Positions 41,062 to 50,474 of a stretch of 64,000 nucleotides of DNA are shown piece by piece. The DNA lies in NCBI RefSeq assembly GCF_018780385.1, contig NZ_JADMJO010000035.1:1-64000 (forward strand), read 5' to 3'. The notes beneath the pieces were generated by a model. That model did not search any database, had not been told where the DNA came from, and saw only the letters and a program-made list of their open reading frames with translations. This DNA comes from Hydrogenophaga sp. Its GTDB lineage: Bacteria > Pseudomonadota > Gammaproteobacteria > Burkholderiales > Burkholderiaceae_C. The position numbers and the translations under genes are program-made. How positions within the stretch are numbered: the first letter of the stretch is position 1; each line of letters opens with the position of its first letter.

Positions 41062-43215
41062 TCATTTGGCGTTGAAAACGATCCTGTCGCCCAGCTCGTT
41101 CTCCGCCAGCCTCGAGCAATACAGGGCGACCAGCGGATCGTTCGGGTAGCTTTCCCGCAAGCGATCAAAGCGCTCTTGCGCTTGCGCGTCGCCGTCACGC
41201 ACCGCCTCAAACGCCACCAGGTACATCGCGGTGGGCGCGTACCCCGGCGGCAGTGGGTCGGGCAGCGGCTCGAACACCTGCAGCGCCACCCTTTTGCCTT
41301 TGAGCACCAGATGGCCCACCGGTCTGGCCGACACGTGGACGCAGGCCGACAGCGTGGCCTCCGAGGCGCAGATCAGCGTGCCCAGATGCTTGTTCACGCT
41401 CTCCAGGCGCGCCGCCGTGTTGACCGGGTCCCCCAGCGCACGGTAATCAAAGAGCGCACGGCCACCAAAGTTGCCCACGATGACCTCACCAGAGTGCACG
41501 CCGAACCGGGTGTGCCCGAACGCAATGCCCTTGCCCTGCAAGTCCCGCGCATACGCCGTGGCAAAAGCGTGCATCTCCATCGCACAGTCCAGCGCGCGCT
41601 GCGCATGATCGGGCTGCACCACGGGCGCGGAGAACATGATGGCCAGGGCGTCACCCACGATGCGGTCCAGCGTGCCCTGATGGCGGAATGCAATGGAAAT
41701 CATCTCTTCGAGATAGCGGTTGAGCAGGGTGACCGCCGCCGCCGGATCGATGTCCTCCATCAAGGTCGTGAACCCGGCCAGATCGGTGAAGATGAAACTG
41801 CAGTGCTGGCGCTTGCCGCCCAGCTCAAGTTGCCCGGGGTTGCTCATCAAGTACTCCACCCGGTTGGGGGAGACATAACGGGAAAACGCCTCCTTGACCC
41901 AACGCTGCTGCCGCTCACTCCAGAAATGCCGGCACAGGCTGGCCAGAGCAAACGCCACCGCCCAGGCGAGCGCGGGCGTGAAGCTGTCCAGCAGCAGTCG
42001 GTGGTTCGAGAAGGCCGACCAGCCACCCCACAACACGCCACCCACCAGCGCCAGCGAAATGGCGGCGGCCCACAGCGATGGAAAAAAGGAACCGATCCAG
42101 ACCACCGCCACGCAGCCCAGCACCACGGCCAGCGCCTCGGCCGCCACGGTCCAACTGGGCCGGTTCAGGTAGTGCCCGGAGAGCACCTGCTCCAAGGCTT
42201 GCGCATGCGCCTCGACGCCGGGCATCACGCGGCCCAGTGGATTGAACCGCAGGTCCATCAAGCCTTGCGCGGAGCTGCCCACCAGCACGATGTGGCCTTC
42301 CAGCAATGCGGGGTCTGCATCTCCCGCCAACACCTTCCACGCCGGCACGTAGCGATCGGCCTGCGCGGTGGTGTAGTGCAGCCACATCTCACCTCGTGCG
42401 TTGGTGGGCACGCTGACCTGACCGATCCGCACCTGCGCCAGCGCAGGCGCTTCGCCCTCGGCGCGCCGGAGGATGTAGTTGTCGACGCCTTGGGCCACCC
42501 GCAGCAACTCGGCGCTCAGGCTCGGCACGGGTAGGTCCGCCAGTGCCAGCACCATGGGCACGCGCCGCACCACGCCGTCGCCATCGGGTATGAAGGTCAG
42601 CGCGCCGCTCCCGCTGGCCGCGGCATCAAGCGGCGGCAGCGGTGGCACCGCAGCGGGAAAAGCGTGCAGCGCCTGAGGGCTGGGCTCTCCCACCCACACG
42701 TAGCGATAGGGTGCTTTCGGAGCCCCCAGCCGCTGCGGGTGCGCCGCTGCAGCGTCGCTGCGCAGCGCGAAGCCCAGCACCACTTTGTGCGCAGCGATGG
42801 CCTTGGCGAAGCTTGCATCGTGGTCCGGCAGCGCGTCGAGCGATCGCGCCTGGGCGGGCGACAACGCCCACTCGGCAGAAGCGCGGCGGGGAGAGGTGCG
42901 ATCCGGCTCGGCAAACACCACGTCGAAGCCTATGGCGGCGACCCCCTTGGCTCCCAGTTGTTCAACCAGTTGAGCCAGCTTGTTGCGTGGCCAGGGCCAT
43001 TGACCGACCTTCTCCAGACTCTCTTCATCGATGTCGATGATCCTCACCGGCGCCGCCTCGTAGGTGCGAGGTTGCCAGCGCTGGTACTGATCGAACCCAT
43101 GGTTCCGGAGGGTCTGCAGCGCCAGTGGATCCGCCAGCACGAGCGCCAGGCCGGGCAGGGCCGTCGCGAGACTGAGCAACGCAGCGACCGAACGCAGGGA
43201 CAGTTTGCTTTTCAT
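41062..43215 (-). CDS. CHASE2-domain class III adenylate/guanylate cyclase
   Basis: A 717-aa inner-membrane protein with ATG 43215. A first hydrophobic segment (about 10-30) is followed by a periplasmic CHASE2 domain (about 30-340: RIIDIDEESLEKVGQWPWPR, GAKGVAAIGFDVVFAEPDRT, LEGHIVLVGSSAQGLMDLRF) and three membrane segments (about 353-430). The cytoplasmic cyclase domain begins near residue 465, with metal-binding Asp in FTDLAGFTTLMEDID, then LDRIVGDALAIMF and YRALGDPVNTAARLESV, the latter holding the transition-state Asn/Arg. The position usually occupied by the purine-selecting lysine is Arg (LDR), so the nucleotide made (cAMP or cGMP) is uncertain. It lies 20 nt after the gene for a cyclic-nucleotide-binding lipase, so the two are probably co-transcribed. 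Confidence 0.92.
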   Translation of the reverse strand: MKSKLSLRSVAALLSLATALPGLALVLADPLALQTLRNHGFDQYQRWQPRTYEAAPVRIIDIDEESLEKVGQWPWPRNKLAQLVEQLGAKGVAAIGFDVVFAEPDRTSPRRASAEWALSPAQARSLDALPDHDASFAKAIAAHKVVLGFALRSDAAAAHPQRLGAPKAPYRYVWVGEPSPQALHAFPAAVPPLPPLDAAASGSGALTFIPDGDGVVRRVPMVLALADLPVPSLSAELLRVAQGVDNYILRRAEGEAPALAQVRIGQVSVPTNARGEMWLHYTTAQADRYVPAWKVLAGDADPALLEGHIVLVGSSAQGLMDLRFNPLGRVMPGVEAHAQALEQVLSGHYLNRPSWTVAAEALAVVLGCVAVVWIGSFFPSLWAAAISLALVGGVLWGGWSAFSNHRLLLDSFTPALAWAVAFALASLCRHFWSERQQRWVKEAFSRYVSPNRVEYLMSNPGQLELGGKRQHCSFIFTDLAGFTTLMEDIDPAAAVTLLNRYLEEMISIAFRHQGTLDRIVGDALAIMFSAPVVQPDHAQRALDCAMEMHAFATAYARDLQGKGIAFGHTRFGVHSGEVIVGNFGGRALFDYRALGDPVNTAARLESVNKHLGTLICASEATLSACVHVSARPVGHLVLKGKRVALQVFEPLPDPLPPGYAPTAMYLVAFEAVRDGDAQAQERFDRLRESYPNDPLVALYCSRLAENELGDRIVFNAK

Positions 43216-43235
43216 GCATCAAGGCGATGCAGGAC

Positions 43236-45101
43236 TCAAGCTTCCCGGATGCCCCAGGCCTGCTTCTCGGGGTGGCTCAAGGCGCCAAGGACCTCGCGCG
43301 CATGGGCATCGCCTTGCGTGACGATGGCGGAAAATCGCCCCCATTGCAGAAATCCGAACTTGAACAACGCGGGATTGAAATACAGATCGGTCTGCCTGCG
43401 CGACTCCGACTGCCGCGACACGCTGTAGAGGACCGACACATTGAGCAGGTACGACACGAGGGAAGGAACGCGGTAACGCTGCCTGGCGCGGGGTTTGAGC
43501 CGATCGAACAGGACCTGCCAGGCACTTGGCATCTCATCAAAATCAAGCCGCTTGGCACGCCGGGCGCTGAGGTCCACACCGATCACCTTGCCGACCCCAC
43601 GCATGTTTCTCATGACATCGGCGGGGAAGTTGTTGAAGGTCCCGCCATCGCAGAACAGTTCTCCGTCCAGCACGACCGGTGGCAGCGCACCGGGAATGGC
43701 AATGCTGGCCCGCAAAGCGCGGCCCAGGTCGCCTTTGTGCAATTGCATCTCACAGCCCTGCGAGTAGTTGCTCGCGATGCAGAAATAGCCTTTCCACAGA
43801 TCGACGATATCGACCGGCCCACCCATCAGGGATGCAATGGAGCGCTCGATGATGGCCCGCACCCGCCGGCCCTTGATCAGCGATATCAGGGGCAGCATGT
43901 TGTAGTCACCGGTGGGGTTGATCTTGAACGCCTGCTTGATCACATCCATGGTTCGGGGGATGTCACGGTCTGCTGCAATGACGGCGGCCATCACGGCCCC
44001 CATGCTGGTGCCGCCGACGCAATCGATTTCGATGCCGAGATCGTTGAGCGCCTTCCAGACGCCCAGGTGAGCAAAGCCACGCGCGCCGCCGCCCGCCAGC
44101 ACCAGACCGACCGCGTTGCGGCTCAGCAGGCGTGCGAGCCGCGCGATGTCGCCATCCAGCTCGGGGCGCAGGTTCAGGTGGCCCGTGACGGGCCGGCGTT
44201 CGATCCACCGGCGCATTCCGAGCGGCGACTGGGTGCTCGCCGGGTGGAGCAACACCAGCGTCTCTGCCGCCTCGTTGCGGTGCGGCGGGTCGACCATGCA
44301 AGCCTGCTCCACGGGGTGGATGGCGGCGGGCTGCGTCGCGTCTGCCAGCAACAGCACCTCATCGCTCCGGCTGACGCACAGCTGCGTCCACTCGTTCGGC
44401 TCGGTATCCGCCACCATCAGCACGAAGTCGTGTTCGTCTTCCAGGTCTTCAAGGACCGTCGACCAGTGGCTGGCGGAATGCCGGCCGCTCAAGGCGACTT
44501 CGGCGGCCGCGCGGGATGCCATGGTGGACGAATCCACACAGCAGACACGGCCGAACTGTCCCAATGCCTGCATGAGGCGCTGCGCAATGGCAGCGGCATT
44601 TACGCCCCCGGTGATCGGGAGCAGCGTCACCATCACGGGCGGAGGCAAGGGGCGCCGATCTTGCTGGGTCTGCAGGCGCTCGATGATCTTCTTCGTGAGG
44701 GCGATGGACACCTGCGGATTGCGCGCCACCAGCGCGGTGAAATGCGCCTTGTCCAGCCGCACCACCACGGTCCTGCGGATGGCCACCACCGTTGCCGAGC
44801 GCGTTGCGTCGGTGTACAGACTGATTTCCCCGGTGATCTCACCGCGTCCGAGCTCACGGACCATCCGAGGCGCGTTGTCATCGGTCTTGACGTAGACGCG
44901 CAACCGACCGCTGACGGTCAGGTAGGCGGCATCCCCTGGTGCACCCTGTTCCATGAGCACATCGCCAGCGCGCAGCTCCATCCATTGAACGTTGCTCTCA
45001 ATGTCTTGCAGCGTCTCTTGGTCAATGCCCGGGAAATTGTCGCTGAGATAGGTCGCCAATACGTCGCGGCGCCGCTGGAATTCGGTGTCGTCTGCAGTCA
45101 T
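43236..45101 (-). CDS. cyclic-nucleotide-binding patatin-like phospholipase (NTE family)
   Basis: A 621-aa protein from ATG 45101; an upstream in-frame start has no ribosome site. The N-terminal cyclic-nucleotide-binding domain (about 30-150) has RAGDVLMEQGAPGDAAYLTV, VRELGRGEITGEISLYTDAT and RSATVVAIR, the phosphate-binding cassette. A Rossmann-like middle (about 165-310) follows. The patatin domain has the oxyanion loop GLVLAGGGARGFAHLG (near 330), the nucleophile GGTSMGA (near 363) and the D-G-G catalytic aspartate CDGGTFNN (near 483). The layout is that of neuropathy-target-esterase-like lysophospholipases, which act on membrane lipids. The cyclase gene directly downstream suggests control by the second messenger made there. 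Confidence 0.92.
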   Translation of the reverse strand: MTADDTEFQRRRDVLATYLSDNFPGIDQETLQDIESNVQWMELRAGDVLMEQGAPGDAAYLTVSGRLRVYVKTDDNAPRMVRELGRGEITGEISLYTDATRSATVVAIRRTVVVRLDKAHFTALVARNPQVSIALTKKIIERLQTQQDRRPLPPPVMVTLLPITGGVNAAAIAQRLMQALGQFGRVCCVDSSTMASRAAAEVALSGRHSASHWSTVLEDLEDEHDFVLMVADTEPNEWTQLCVSRSDEVLLLADATQPAAIHPVEQACMVDPPHRNEAAETLVLLHPASTQSPLGMRRWIERRPVTGHLNLRPELDGDIARLARLLSRNAVGLVLAGGGARGFAHLGVWKALNDLGIEIDCVGGTSMGAVMAAVIAADRDIPRTMDVIKQAFKINPTGDYNMLPLISLIKGRRVRAIIERSIASLMGGPVDIVDLWKGYFCIASNYSQGCEMQLHKGDLGRALRASIAIPGALPPVVLDGELFCDGGTFNNFPADVMRNMRGVGKVIGVDLSARRAKRLDFDEMPSAWQVLFDRLKPRARQRYRVPSLVSYLLNVSVLYSVSRQSESRRQTDLYFNPALFKFGFLQWGRFSAIVTQGDAHAREVLGALSHPEKQAWGIREA

Positions 45102-45313
45102 GTCGCTCTCAAATGTGGTGATGCCACATACGAGAAAATGCGGCGTTTTAGCCCGACGGGACCCCGATTCCCGGGGAAATTGACAGGTGAGCATACTAAC
45201 ATTGCCCCTGTGCAATCCATGTCCACTGTCTTGCACGCAATGGCATGATTCGGCCTGGCATTGATTTCCGATTGTGGGTATCTATCGGATTGTGAAGAAT
45301 TGGAGTGATCGCG

Positions 45314-45940
45314 ATGTTTGAAATGCAAAACCTTCGTCGCCGGGCGCTGATGTCGAGCCTTCTGGGCGCGCTCCTGCTCATGACGGCCTGCGCTCCCACC
45401 ATTCCGCGCTCCTATGTTGTGCTGGTGCCCGATCTGGATGGGGCTGTGGGTCAGGTCGTCGTGACCGGCGAAAAGGGCCGCCAGGTGTTGACGCGCGCCG
45501 GGCAGGTGGCCGGCATCGATGGCAATGAAGTCAAGGCAGCACTCGCCGGTGCGAAATTCGACGCCGATTTTTCAGACGCCAAGGCCGCGCAGCCTGTACC
45601 GCCCGAGCATTTCCTGCTGTATTTCGTCAGTGGTGGAATTCGTTTGACCGATGAATCGGAAATCCAATTCGCCGACATATTGACGCGCTGGAGAACCCGG
45701 GGCGCGCAGGCGATTGTCGAGGTCGTGGTGATTGGGCACACCGATACCGTGGGCAGCGCCGAGAACAACGTCGCGCTCTCGGCGCAGCGCTCCAAAGCGG
45801 TGGCCAGCCGGTTGCAGGCTGCCGGGCTGAAGCTTTCGGCATTGACGCTGGAGTCGCACGGTGAAAAGAACCCACTCATCCCCACCAAGGACGGGGTGCC
45901 GGAGCCGCGCAACCGCCGCGTGCAAGTCACGATTCGCTGA
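45314..45940 (+). CDS. OmpA-family lipoprotein
   Basis: A 208-aa protein. ATG 45314 is preferred to a GTG at 45305 because GGAG lies 8 nt before it. The start (MSSLLGALLLMTAC) is a lipoprotein signal with lipobox LMTAC. The middle, about 80 residues, is unknown. The C-terminal OmpA domain has YFVSGGIRLTDESEIQFADI, VVVIGHTDTVGSAENNVALS, ALTLESHGEKNPLIPT and NRRVQVTIR, which binds peptidoglycan. It is divergent from the cNMP-lipase gene. Together with FecR and the CHASE2 cyclase it may form an envelope-sensing set; this is inferred from proximity. Confidence 0.9.
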   Translation: MFEMQNLRRRALMSSLLGALLLMTACAPTIPRSYVVLVPDLDGAVGQVVVTGEKGRQVLTRAGQVAGIDGNEVKAALAGAKFDADFSDAKAAQPVPPEHFLLYFVSGGIRLTDESEIQFADILTRWRTRGAQAIVEVVVIGHTDTVGSAENNVALSAQRSKAVASRLQAAGLKLSALTLESHGEKNPLIPTKDGVPEPRNRRVQVTIR

Positions 45941-45964
45941 GTGCTGGGTCACCTCGCCATCGCG

Positions 45965-46086
45965 TCATGTCTTCCTCTTGGGGTGGGGTGAAGCGGTCGG
46001 ATCCTGCAAGGGCTCGGGCGGCCCGTCATAGAGCCAGGGATTGTCCAGCAAACGTTCCCCCAGCACGCGCATCGCGGTGTCACGTC
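45965..46086. repeat. direct-repeat copy 2 flanking the signalling block
   Basis: This is the intact copy of the 122-nt sequence, within the monooxygenase 3' end. The other copy is at 40279-40400, in the same orientation and of equal length. By eye about 88% of positions are identical (106 of 120). The pair brackets the FecR/cyclase/lipase/OmpA block (40401-45964). No integrase or transposase is inside. Confidence 0.8.
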
Positions 46087-47221
46087 CCCAGCGCACCACG
46101 CCCGTGGCGTGAAAGATGCGGCCGTTGCGCTGCGAGTGCTGCTGCACGCGCGCGTTGCGTTGCCAGCGGGTGTCTGCGAATCGGGCCAGCGTTGTCGGCC
46201 ATTCGTCTCGGGCCCGCACCGGTTTGAGCAGGCGGCCGAGCGTCCACGCGTCCTCGATCGCCATCGCCGCGCCCTGCGCCAGGTAGGGGCGCAGCGGATG
46301 CGCAGCGTCGCCCACCAGCGCCACCCTGCCCTGCGCGTGCTCATGGGCACCGGTCATGGCCGGGCGGTCGTTCAAGGCCCACAGCGACCAAGCGGGCACG
46401 GCATGGATCATGGACAGCAGACCGGCGCAGGCCGCGCCGAGCGCGCGCGCGAGATCGGCGGCCCGGGCCTGGTGGGTCCAGCTCTGCGGATCGGCGCCGG
46501 GGTCGCCGCCGTGGCCCTGGCCCAGCACGCCGTCCACCACCGCCACCACATTGATCCACTCGCCACCGCGGACCGGGTAATGCACCACATGCATCCGTGG
46601 CCCGAGCCAGGCCGTGACCACGTTGGCGCGCAGCGGCGCGGGCAGATCGGCCGCACGCACCATGCCGCGGTAGGCCAGGTGGCCGCTGGAGCGTGCGGGC
46701 TGATGGCCCAGCAACTGCGCGCGCACACGGCTCCACAGGCCGTCGCAACCGAGCAGCGCATCGCCATCCACCACGGCCCCATCGTCCAGCGTGGCGCTCA
46801 CCCCAGCAGGTCTTTCCGCAAATGACGCCAGCCGCGTGTTCAAACGCAGCTCCGTGAGCCCTTGCTCCTGCACCGCCGCCAGCAACAGCGCATGCAGGTC
46901 GGCCCGGTGCACGGTGGCGTAGGGCTGCCCATAGCGCGCCAGTGCCATGGCGCCCAGGCGCAACTGCCCGAGATCGGTGCCGCGATGGGCATCGCGCACA
47001 TGCAGTGCTTCGGGGAATGCGGCACAGGCTTGAAGCGCATCGGTCAAGCCCCAGTCGGCCAGCACCCGTGTGGCGTTGGGCCCGAGCTGCAGACCCGCTC
47101 CCACCTCACCGAACGCCGCCGCCTGCTCCAGCAGCACGGTCGGCACGCCCGAACGGGCCAGGGCCAGGGCACAGGCCAGGCCGCCGATGCCCCCACCGGC
47201 GACGATCACTTGTTGGTTCAT
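45965..47221 (-). CDS. FAD-dependent aromatic monooxygenase (salicylate / 3-hydroxybenzoate 6-hydroxylase type)
   Basis: A 418-aa protein with ATG 47221. It has the FAD-binding GxGxxG at the start (VAGGGIGGLACALALARSGV), the D-G motif (DALLGCDGLWSRVRAQLLGH) and the second FAD loop ALVGDAAHPLRPYLAQGAA near residue 304, the pattern of group A flavoprotein hydroxylases. GERLLDNPWLYDGPPEP near the C-terminus resembles salicylate/3-hydroxybenzoate hydroxylases. It would use NAD(P)H and oxygen to hydroxylate a benzoate. Its stop sits in ATGA, which suggests former coupling to a downstream gene; that partner, the Bug receptor at 39296-40282, is now separated from it. The last 122 nt form one copy of a direct repeat. 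Confidence 0.88.
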   Translation of the reverse strand: MNQQVIVAGGGIGGLACALALARSGVPTVLLEQAAAFGEVGAGLQLGPNATRVLADWGLTDALQACAAFPEALHVRDAHRGTDLGQLRLGAMALARYGQPYATVHRADLHALLLAAVQEQGLTELRLNTRLASFAERPAGVSATLDDGAVVDGDALLGCDGLWSRVRAQLLGHQPARSSGHLAYRGMVRAADLPAPLRANVVTAWLGPRMHVVHYPVRGGEWINVVAVVDGVLGQGHGGDPGADPQSWTHQARAADLARALGAACAGLLSMIHAVPAWSLWALNDRPAMTGAHEHAQGRVALVGDAAHPLRPYLAQGAAMAIEDAWTLGRLLKPVRARDEWPTTLARFADTRWQRNARVQQHSQRNGRIFHATGVVRWGRDTAMRVLGERLLDNPWLYDGPPEPLQDPTASPHPKRKT

Positions 47222-47255
47222 CCGGAGATTGTGCCGGTGGCGTCCGGCCGCGCCC

Positions 47256-48320
47256 TCACAGGATCCGGTTGAACCACAACACCGACAGCCCGGCCGAGAA
47301 CAGCGCCAGGATGGACGCCACCAGCGCGAGCAGGCCGGCGATCTCGGTTTCCTTCTTCTCCACGGTCAGGCGTGAACTCAGGGTCTCGTACACCTTCTTC
47401 AGGTTGTCGGCGGTGCCTGCGTAGTAGTACTCGGCCTGCGTGGTGCGGGCGACTTCCTTCAGGCTGTCTTCGTCCAGACGCACGCGCATGGACCAGCCCT
47501 CGAACCCGATGATCTCGCCATCGACCGTGCCCACGCCCACGGTGTACACGCGCACGCCACGGTCGGCCGCCATCTTGGCGGCTTCAGCGGTGTCCACGCC
47601 GGTGGTGCGCTGGCCGTCGGTGAGCAGGATGATGGCCGCCGAGGTGTACGAGCCGGGCGCCACGGGCACGAAGGCCTTCTTCTCGGTCTCAGGCTTGTCG
47701 ATGGCGCGGCCTTGCGGTGCGAACGGATCGCTGTTGCGGTTGTAGGTCATGGCGCCAATGTCAAAGCCCTGGCCCGGGAACAACTCGGAGAGCGAAACCA
47801 CGATGGCGCTGCCGATGGCGGTGGCGCGCTGCAACTGGAACTTGTCGATGGCGGTCACCAGGTCTTCGCGGCTGAGCGTGATGGGCTGCACCACCTGAGC
47901 CGAGCCGGCGAAGGCCACGATGCCCACCTTCACATGGCGCGGCAGCTCGGCGAGAAAAGCCTTGGCGGCCGCCTGCGAGGCGACCAGCCGGTTGGGCTTC
48001 ACGTCTTCGGCGCGCATGCTGCCCGACACATCCATGGCCAGGATGATGGTCTGCTCTTGCGAAGGCAGCACGATGCTGGCAATCGGGCGCGCAGAGGCCA
48101 GCAGCATGGTGGCAATGGCCAGCAGCAGCAGCACTGGCGGCACATGGCGGCGCCAGCCCGGGCCCTTGCCCATGGCTTCGCGCACGATGGCCAGGCTGGC
48201 ATAGCGCAGCGCGGTCTGCTTGCGCCGGCGCAGCAGCCACACATACAGAAGCACCAGCAGCGGCAGCGTCAGCAGCAGCCAGAGCAACTGCGGCCACAGG
48301 AAGGTGACAGGGATGTTCAT
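47256..48320 (-). CDS. VWA-domain inner-membrane protein (BatA-like)
   Basis: A 354-aa protein with ATG 48320, overlapping the DUF58 gene by ATGA. Two N-terminal membrane segments (LLWLLLTLPLLVLLYVWLL and VPPVLLLLAIATMLLA) precede a von Willebrand A domain with the metal-ion-dependent adhesion motif AMDVSGSM near residue 94, then GIVAFAGSAQVVQPIT and IILLTDGQRTTGVDT. A C-terminal membrane segment (LLALVASILALFSAGLSVLW) closes it. This is the BatA/VWA partner of MoxR ATPases and DUF58 proteins, a set thought to help fold or activate metalloenzymes or envelope proteins. BatB and BatD partners are absent. Confidence 0.9.
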   Translation of the reverse strand: MNIPVTFLWPQLLWLLLTLPLLVLLYVWLLRRRKQTALRYASLAIVREAMGKGPGWRRHVPPVLLLLAIATMLLASARPIASIVLPSQEQTIILAMDVSGSMRAEDVKPNRLVASQAAAKAFLAELPRHVKVGIVAFAGSAQVVQPITLSREDLVTAIDKFQLQRATAIGSAIVVSLSELFPGQGFDIGAMTYNRNSDPFAPQGRAIDKPETEKKAFVPVAPGSYTSAAIILLTDGQRTTGVDTAEAAKMAADRGVRVYTVGVGTVDGEIIGFEGWSMRVRLDEDSLKEVARTTQAEYYYAGTADNLKKVYETLSSRLTVEKKETEIAGLLALVASILALFSAGLSVLWFNRIL

Positions 48321-49402
48321 GGACGTGTTCCTTCACGTGAAGCGTCGAAGCTGCCACGGTCGCGTGCGGGCATTTGAGACGGCATGCTGCGACCCGCCTG
48401 CGCGTGTTTGCCGGCGCGCAAGCGGCGCTTGCGCAGGTCGACAAAACGCACCACCGCTTCGGCGAGATCGTCGTCGGTGGAGAGCTCCAGCGTGTCCACA
48501 CCCGCGCGCGCCAGGCTTTCCCGCAGCTGCGCCTCGCGCTGCGCGGCGATGCGCGCAAAGCGCTGGCGAAAACCGGCGTCGTGCGTGTCCACCATGAGCT
48601 GCTCACCGGTTTCGGCGTCGCGGATGGGGATCAGCCCGAGGTCGGGCAAATCGAGCTCAAGGGGATCAAGCAGGCGCACAGCCACCACGTCGTGGCGGCG
48701 GGCGAGTTCGCCCAGCGGCGTTTCCCAGCCGGGCTCGCTGATGAAATCGGACACCACGAACACCGTGGCGCGCTGGCGCACCGTGTGCACGGCGGCCTTG
48801 AGCAAGTCGGAAAGCTGCGTCACGCCATCCTTCCCCGATGCCTTCTTGGGCGGCGGCTGAAGCACCATCTGCATCAGACGCAGCACCTGGGTGCGGCCAC
48901 CGCGCGCGGGCAGCACGGCATCGACCACGGGTTGCCCACGCGATCCGTAGAGCACCGCGCCCACACGGTTGCCGTGGCGCCCGATCAGGCGCGCCAGCAC
49001 CGCGGTGAAATCGAGCAGCACCTGGCTCTTGCGCTGGTTGCCCGAACCAAAGTCCACCGAGGGGCTGAGATCGAGCAGAAACCACGCGGCCATCTCACGG
49101 TCTTCGGTGAACACGCGCACATGGGGTTGCTGCAGCCGCGCGGTGACGTTCCAGTCGATGTGGCGCACGTCGTCGTGCAGCTGGTATTCGCGCAGGTCGG
49201 CCAGGTCGAGGCCGGAGCCGCGCATGAGGGTCTTGTAGTCGCCCTGCAGCAGGCCGTCGAGCTTGCGCAGCACGGTCCATTCGAGCCGGCGCAGCAAGGC
49301 GTCCGCGCGCCGGGTCACGGGCGTCGCCAGCGCGATGCCTGCGGTCGATGCATTCGCATCCGCTGGGGTGCGATCGGATCCGAACAGGCGTTTGAAGAAC
49401 AT
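48317..49402 (-). CDS. DUF58-domain protein, MoxR/VWA partner
   Basis: A 361-aa protein with ATG 49402. It has the DUF58 signature SGLDLADLREYQLHDDVRHI, DWNVTARLQQPHVRVFTEDR and REMAAWFLLDLSPSVDFGSG, the last resembling a VWA-like metal motif (LDLSPS). The N-terminus has no membrane helix, so it is likely cytoplasmic, unlike many DUF58 proteins. It lies 19 nt after moxR and overlaps the VWA gene. The molecular role of DUF58 is unknown; the set is usually co-transcribed, as here. Confidence 0.9.
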   Translation of the reverse strand: MFFKRLFGSDRTPADANASTAGIALATPVTRRADALLRRLEWTVLRKLDGLLQGDYKTLMRGSGLDLADLREYQLHDDVRHIDWNVTARLQQPHVRVFTEDREMAAWFLLDLSPSVDFGSGNQRKSQVLLDFTAVLARLIGRHGNRVGAVLYGSRGQPVVDAVLPARGGRTQVLRLMQMVLQPPPKKASGKDGVTQLSDLLKAAVHTVRQRATVFVVSDFISEPGWETPLGELARRHDVVAVRLLDPLELDLPDLGLIPIRDAETGEQLMVDTHDAGFRQRFARIAAQREAQLRESLARAGVDTLELSTDDDLAEAVVRFVDLRKRRLRAGKHAQAGRSMPSQMPARDRGSFDASREGTRP

Positions 49403-49421
49403 GGCGTGTGTCCTGTTCCGC

Positions 49422-50423
<1,002 letters not shown>

Positions 50424-50474
50424 GGAATCTCCTGTGGCGGAAAAGAGCGAGGGATGAAGGTTCAGAAAACGGGT

